Of a DNA stretch of 32,721 bases, positions 30,933 through 32,721 are shown one piece after another. Origin of the DNA: an uncultured Lachnospiraceae bacterium. GTDB taxonomy: Bacteria > Bacillota > Clostridia > Lachnospirales > Lachnospiraceae. Each line of letters starts with the position of its first letter. Position 1 is the first letter of the stretch. Below the pieces are notes generated by a model. It did not search any database. It saw only the letters and a program-made list of their open reading frames with translations, and was not told the DNA's origin. The DNA lies in NCBI GenBank assembly GCA_947174665.1, contig CAMWJV010000025.1, positions 1 through 32,721 of the forward strand. Reading direction: 5' to 3'. A program made the position numbers and the translations under genes.

Positions 30933-32721
30933 TCATACATCCTTTTTTATCTTCCGAACCACCGCTTCATGCACTTTTTCCCCGCAGCTGCCGTCAAGGT
31001 TTGCCGCAAAGGATTCAAGCGCATCTATTTGCCGTTCCCTGATTTCTTCCCATCCGGTACTTGCAAAGTGATTTAAGAAAAAACCCAGAGAATATATGCC
31101 GGACTCTCTCATGGCAAAATATCCGTCCTGGCTGTCCCTTCTAAATCCATCATTTTCTTTGATTACTGTTTTAATATTGTCTTCTGACAGTTGTGGAATA
31201 AATTCTGTATATGTATCATCTGATACATTAATCAGTGCCATTCGTTTATCCGAAGCTCTCTGCAATAAAACATGGTGTGCATCCGTTCCAGCAACCCTTA
31301 GAACAGCTCCGTTTTTAGCTTTTGGAAAGCCCTCCGGCAGCGACTCCCAGAAATTCTCAGCCAGAAGGCTTATTTCACCGCTTTTACGGTTAATTCGAAA
31401 GATATGCTCATATCTGCCCGGGCAGATTACCATATACTCGCCAATCTCATATGCACCGAAAAAAAATCTTAGCGGTGCTGCATCTTCATATCTGTCCTTA
31501 CTTCCGGATATCAAAGGAAAATATTTCCATTCGTTTATGTTTTTAAGATGATTCCATGGTGCCAGATAAATTCCCACGGTACCGGACTTTCTGTAAGCAT
31601 TACTTAATACTTCAAGCCAGAGTCCCTCCTCCGAAGCTCCCAGCAAAAACATAGGAATATCTTTTGTTACAGCTTTGGTTCCCATGTCTATTACTTCAAA
31701 TTTCCCTGTACCGCCGGAAATACATAAAACTCTGTTTGTAACTCCCGTAGAAAAATAAACGTTTCTTTTGTAGCTTGCGCTTCCCATAATCCTCGCATTC
31801 TGATCCATTCCTGATTTTTCAAACAAGAGTTCACAGCTGTGGTTGTGATATATCCATTTGTGTTTTCTGACGCAACATTCCGCAATCATATCATGATTTG
31901 CCGTCACAAGAAAGACAGAGTCATCACAGGTTCGCAGCCCGTAAAAATATGTATCTTCAAAATTAATATCTGCATGGATGTTCTTAACCATATTTTTTTG
32001 CGGGTCATACTGCGCAAGTTCCGATGCGGCCGTTGGTGAAAAGTACAGCTTCCCAAGCAGCTCATTCATAGACCAATAGGGATATGTATATGATCTGTCC
32101 TTTGAAATATTTGTTATCGGCCTTATCTTCGCCTGTACCACGCCGGAACCGTCCGACAGCTTGTCCGTATCCACGCAATCCTGTACGCTGATCTCAAATA
32201 AATGATCCGGGTAATGACTGTAGGCAAAAATCCTGTCACCGACAAAACAACAGGAGTCAAAACCAAGTATTCGTGACTCTTCCTCCGGTATGATGTCTGT
32301 TACCTTATCATCAAATAAAAAGATAGGTTTCCCGGCTGCTCCGAACAGATTAATAACAGAACTGCCGGGTGATCCTATATAGCCATCTGCAGCAGCTACT
32401 GTAAAGGAAATATCCGGTGTAGTATCAAGAACGCCTATGCAATTGTCCACAAAAAAATTTTTCAATTCTGTATATTGTTGTAAAAGCTCGGGTCTCATCG
32501 AGCGTATTGTAGCTTCATATAACGGATGAGGTCTCCAGATAATTGCAATTTTTTTGTCATTATTAATATATTCAAAGAAATTCTTTAATTTAATAAAAAT
32601 CTTTTCGTTATGTACAAGCAATTCTCCAAGGGTCGAATTAAGCATCAAAGTCCTGCGGCCATCAATAACTTTTTCCCAGCTTTCCGGTACACTCACGCCC
32701 TCTTTGCACTTTCTGATTACC
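30933..32721 (-). CDS. GT-B/CDP-glycerol-transferase-like protein apparently fused to a beta-propeller (5' end beyond window)
   Basis: The frame stays open to the right edge (VIRKCKEGVSVPES before the first possible start), so the N-terminus is missing; 596 codons are visible. The first 180 residues resemble the C-terminal half of a GT-B enzyme of the CDP-glycerol glycerophosphotransferase type: IAIIWRPHPLYEATIRSM, then DGYIGSPGSSVINLFGAAGK followed by PIFLFDD. The remaining 400 residues are beta-rich with recurring short sentences such as GDRIFAYSHYPDHLFEI, GLRTCDDSVFLVTANHDMI, YKRNVYFSTGVTNRVLCI, YEIGEYMVICPGRYEHIFRI and GTDAHHVLLQRASDKRMAL, suggesting a five-to-seven-bladed propeller. A helical tail ends the protein. 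Function is inferred only: transfer of a sugar or polyol-phosphate, with the propeller binding glycan or acceptor. No clear terminator follows. Confidence 0.65.
   Translation of the reverse strand, partial: VIRKCKEGVSVPESWEKVIDGRRTLMLNSTLGELLVHNEKIFIKLKNFFEYINNDKKIAIIWRPHPLYEATIRSMRPELLQQYTELKNFFVDNCIGVLDTTPDISFTVAAADGYIGSPGSSVINLFGAAGKPIFLFDDKVTDIIPEEESRILGFDSCCFVGDRIFAYSHYPDHLFEISVQDCVDTDKLSDGSGVVQAKIRPITNISKDRSYTYPYWSMNELLGKLYFSPTAASELAQYDPQKNMVKNIHADINFEDTYFYGLRTCDDSVFLVTANHDMIAECCVRKHKWIYHNHSCELLFEKSGMDQNARIMGSASYKRNVYFSTGVTNRVLCISGGTGKFEVIDMGTKAVTKDIPMFLLGASEEGLWLEVLSNAYRKSGTVGIYLAPWNHLKNINEWKYFPLISGSKDRYEDAAPLRFFFGAYEIGEYMVICPGRYEHIFRINRKSGEISLLAENFWESLPEGFPKAKNGAVLRVAGTDAHHVLLQRASDKRMALINVSDDTYTEFIPQLSEDNIKTVIKENDGFRRDSQDGYFAMRESGIYSLGFFLNHFASTGWEEIRERQIDALESFAANLDGSCGEKVHEAVVRKIKKDV

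Overview
The window looks like a chromosomal segment of an anaerobic, motile Firmicute, most likely a member of the Lachnospiraceae (Clostridia). The evidence is strong AGGAGG-type ribosome binding sites, the compact rpsF-ssb-rpsR operon, a lipoprotein-dependent sugar ABC importer under a LacI-family regulator, a flagellin with typical clostridial D0/D1 ends, and Rpn/PD-(D/E)XK 'transposase' genes in several copies. Almost everything is on the minus strand; the LacI regulator is the only convincing plus-strand gene.

Region 1 (1-8.4 kb) is a carbohydrate uptake locus, read right to left: a lipoprotein solute-binding protein with two Ig-like domains, a second membrane-anchored binding protein with N-terminal beta-rich modules, and two permeases, the last cut by the window edge. 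A LacI-family regulator diverges from it. Its likely operators are two 14-bp palindromes, one at the start of each transcript. A strong hairpin follows the first binding-protein gene, and an unusual 170-bp array of hairpins fills the gap between the permease genes. No ATPase is present.

Region 2 (8.4-9.6 kb) is the housekeeping operon rpsF-ssb-rpsR with a clear sigma-A promoter.

Region 3 (9.6-14.6 kb) is a lone, very large flagellin gene (1040 aa) between pieces of an Rpn-family nuclease gene: a 3'-end fragment on one side, an internally deleted copy on the other, then an intact copy. The intact and deleted copies share a structured 5' leader.

Region 4 (14.6-32.7 kb) is a large, co-oriented surface-glycan locus, visibly AT-rich from about 21 kb onwards. 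Its downstream half encodes phosphonate synthesis. PEP mutase makes phosphonopyruvate, and phosphonopyruvate decarboxylase makes phosphonoacetaldehyde. The aminotransferase half of a PntC-like fusion would give 2-aminoethylphosphonate, and its cytidylyltransferase half would give the CMP-activated form. Four more genes lie inside this run: a second LicC/PntC-like nucleotidyltransferase, an extended SDR, an unclassified Rossmann protein and a metallophosphoesterase. They suggest tailoring beyond simple aminoethylphosphonate. The upstream half encodes glycan building: GT2, GT4, a sialyltransferase-like GT, a NeuA-like cytidylyltransferase, a UDP-sugar epimerase-like SDR, a pyruvyltransferase-family protein, an FrhB-family iron-sulfur protein and, at the right edge, a GT-B/CDP-glycerol-transferase-like protein apparently fused to a beta-propeller. 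Together these suggest a phosphonate-decorated and possibly pyruvylated, acidic surface glycan. Its acceptor (cell wall, capsule or flagellin) cannot be decided from the window.
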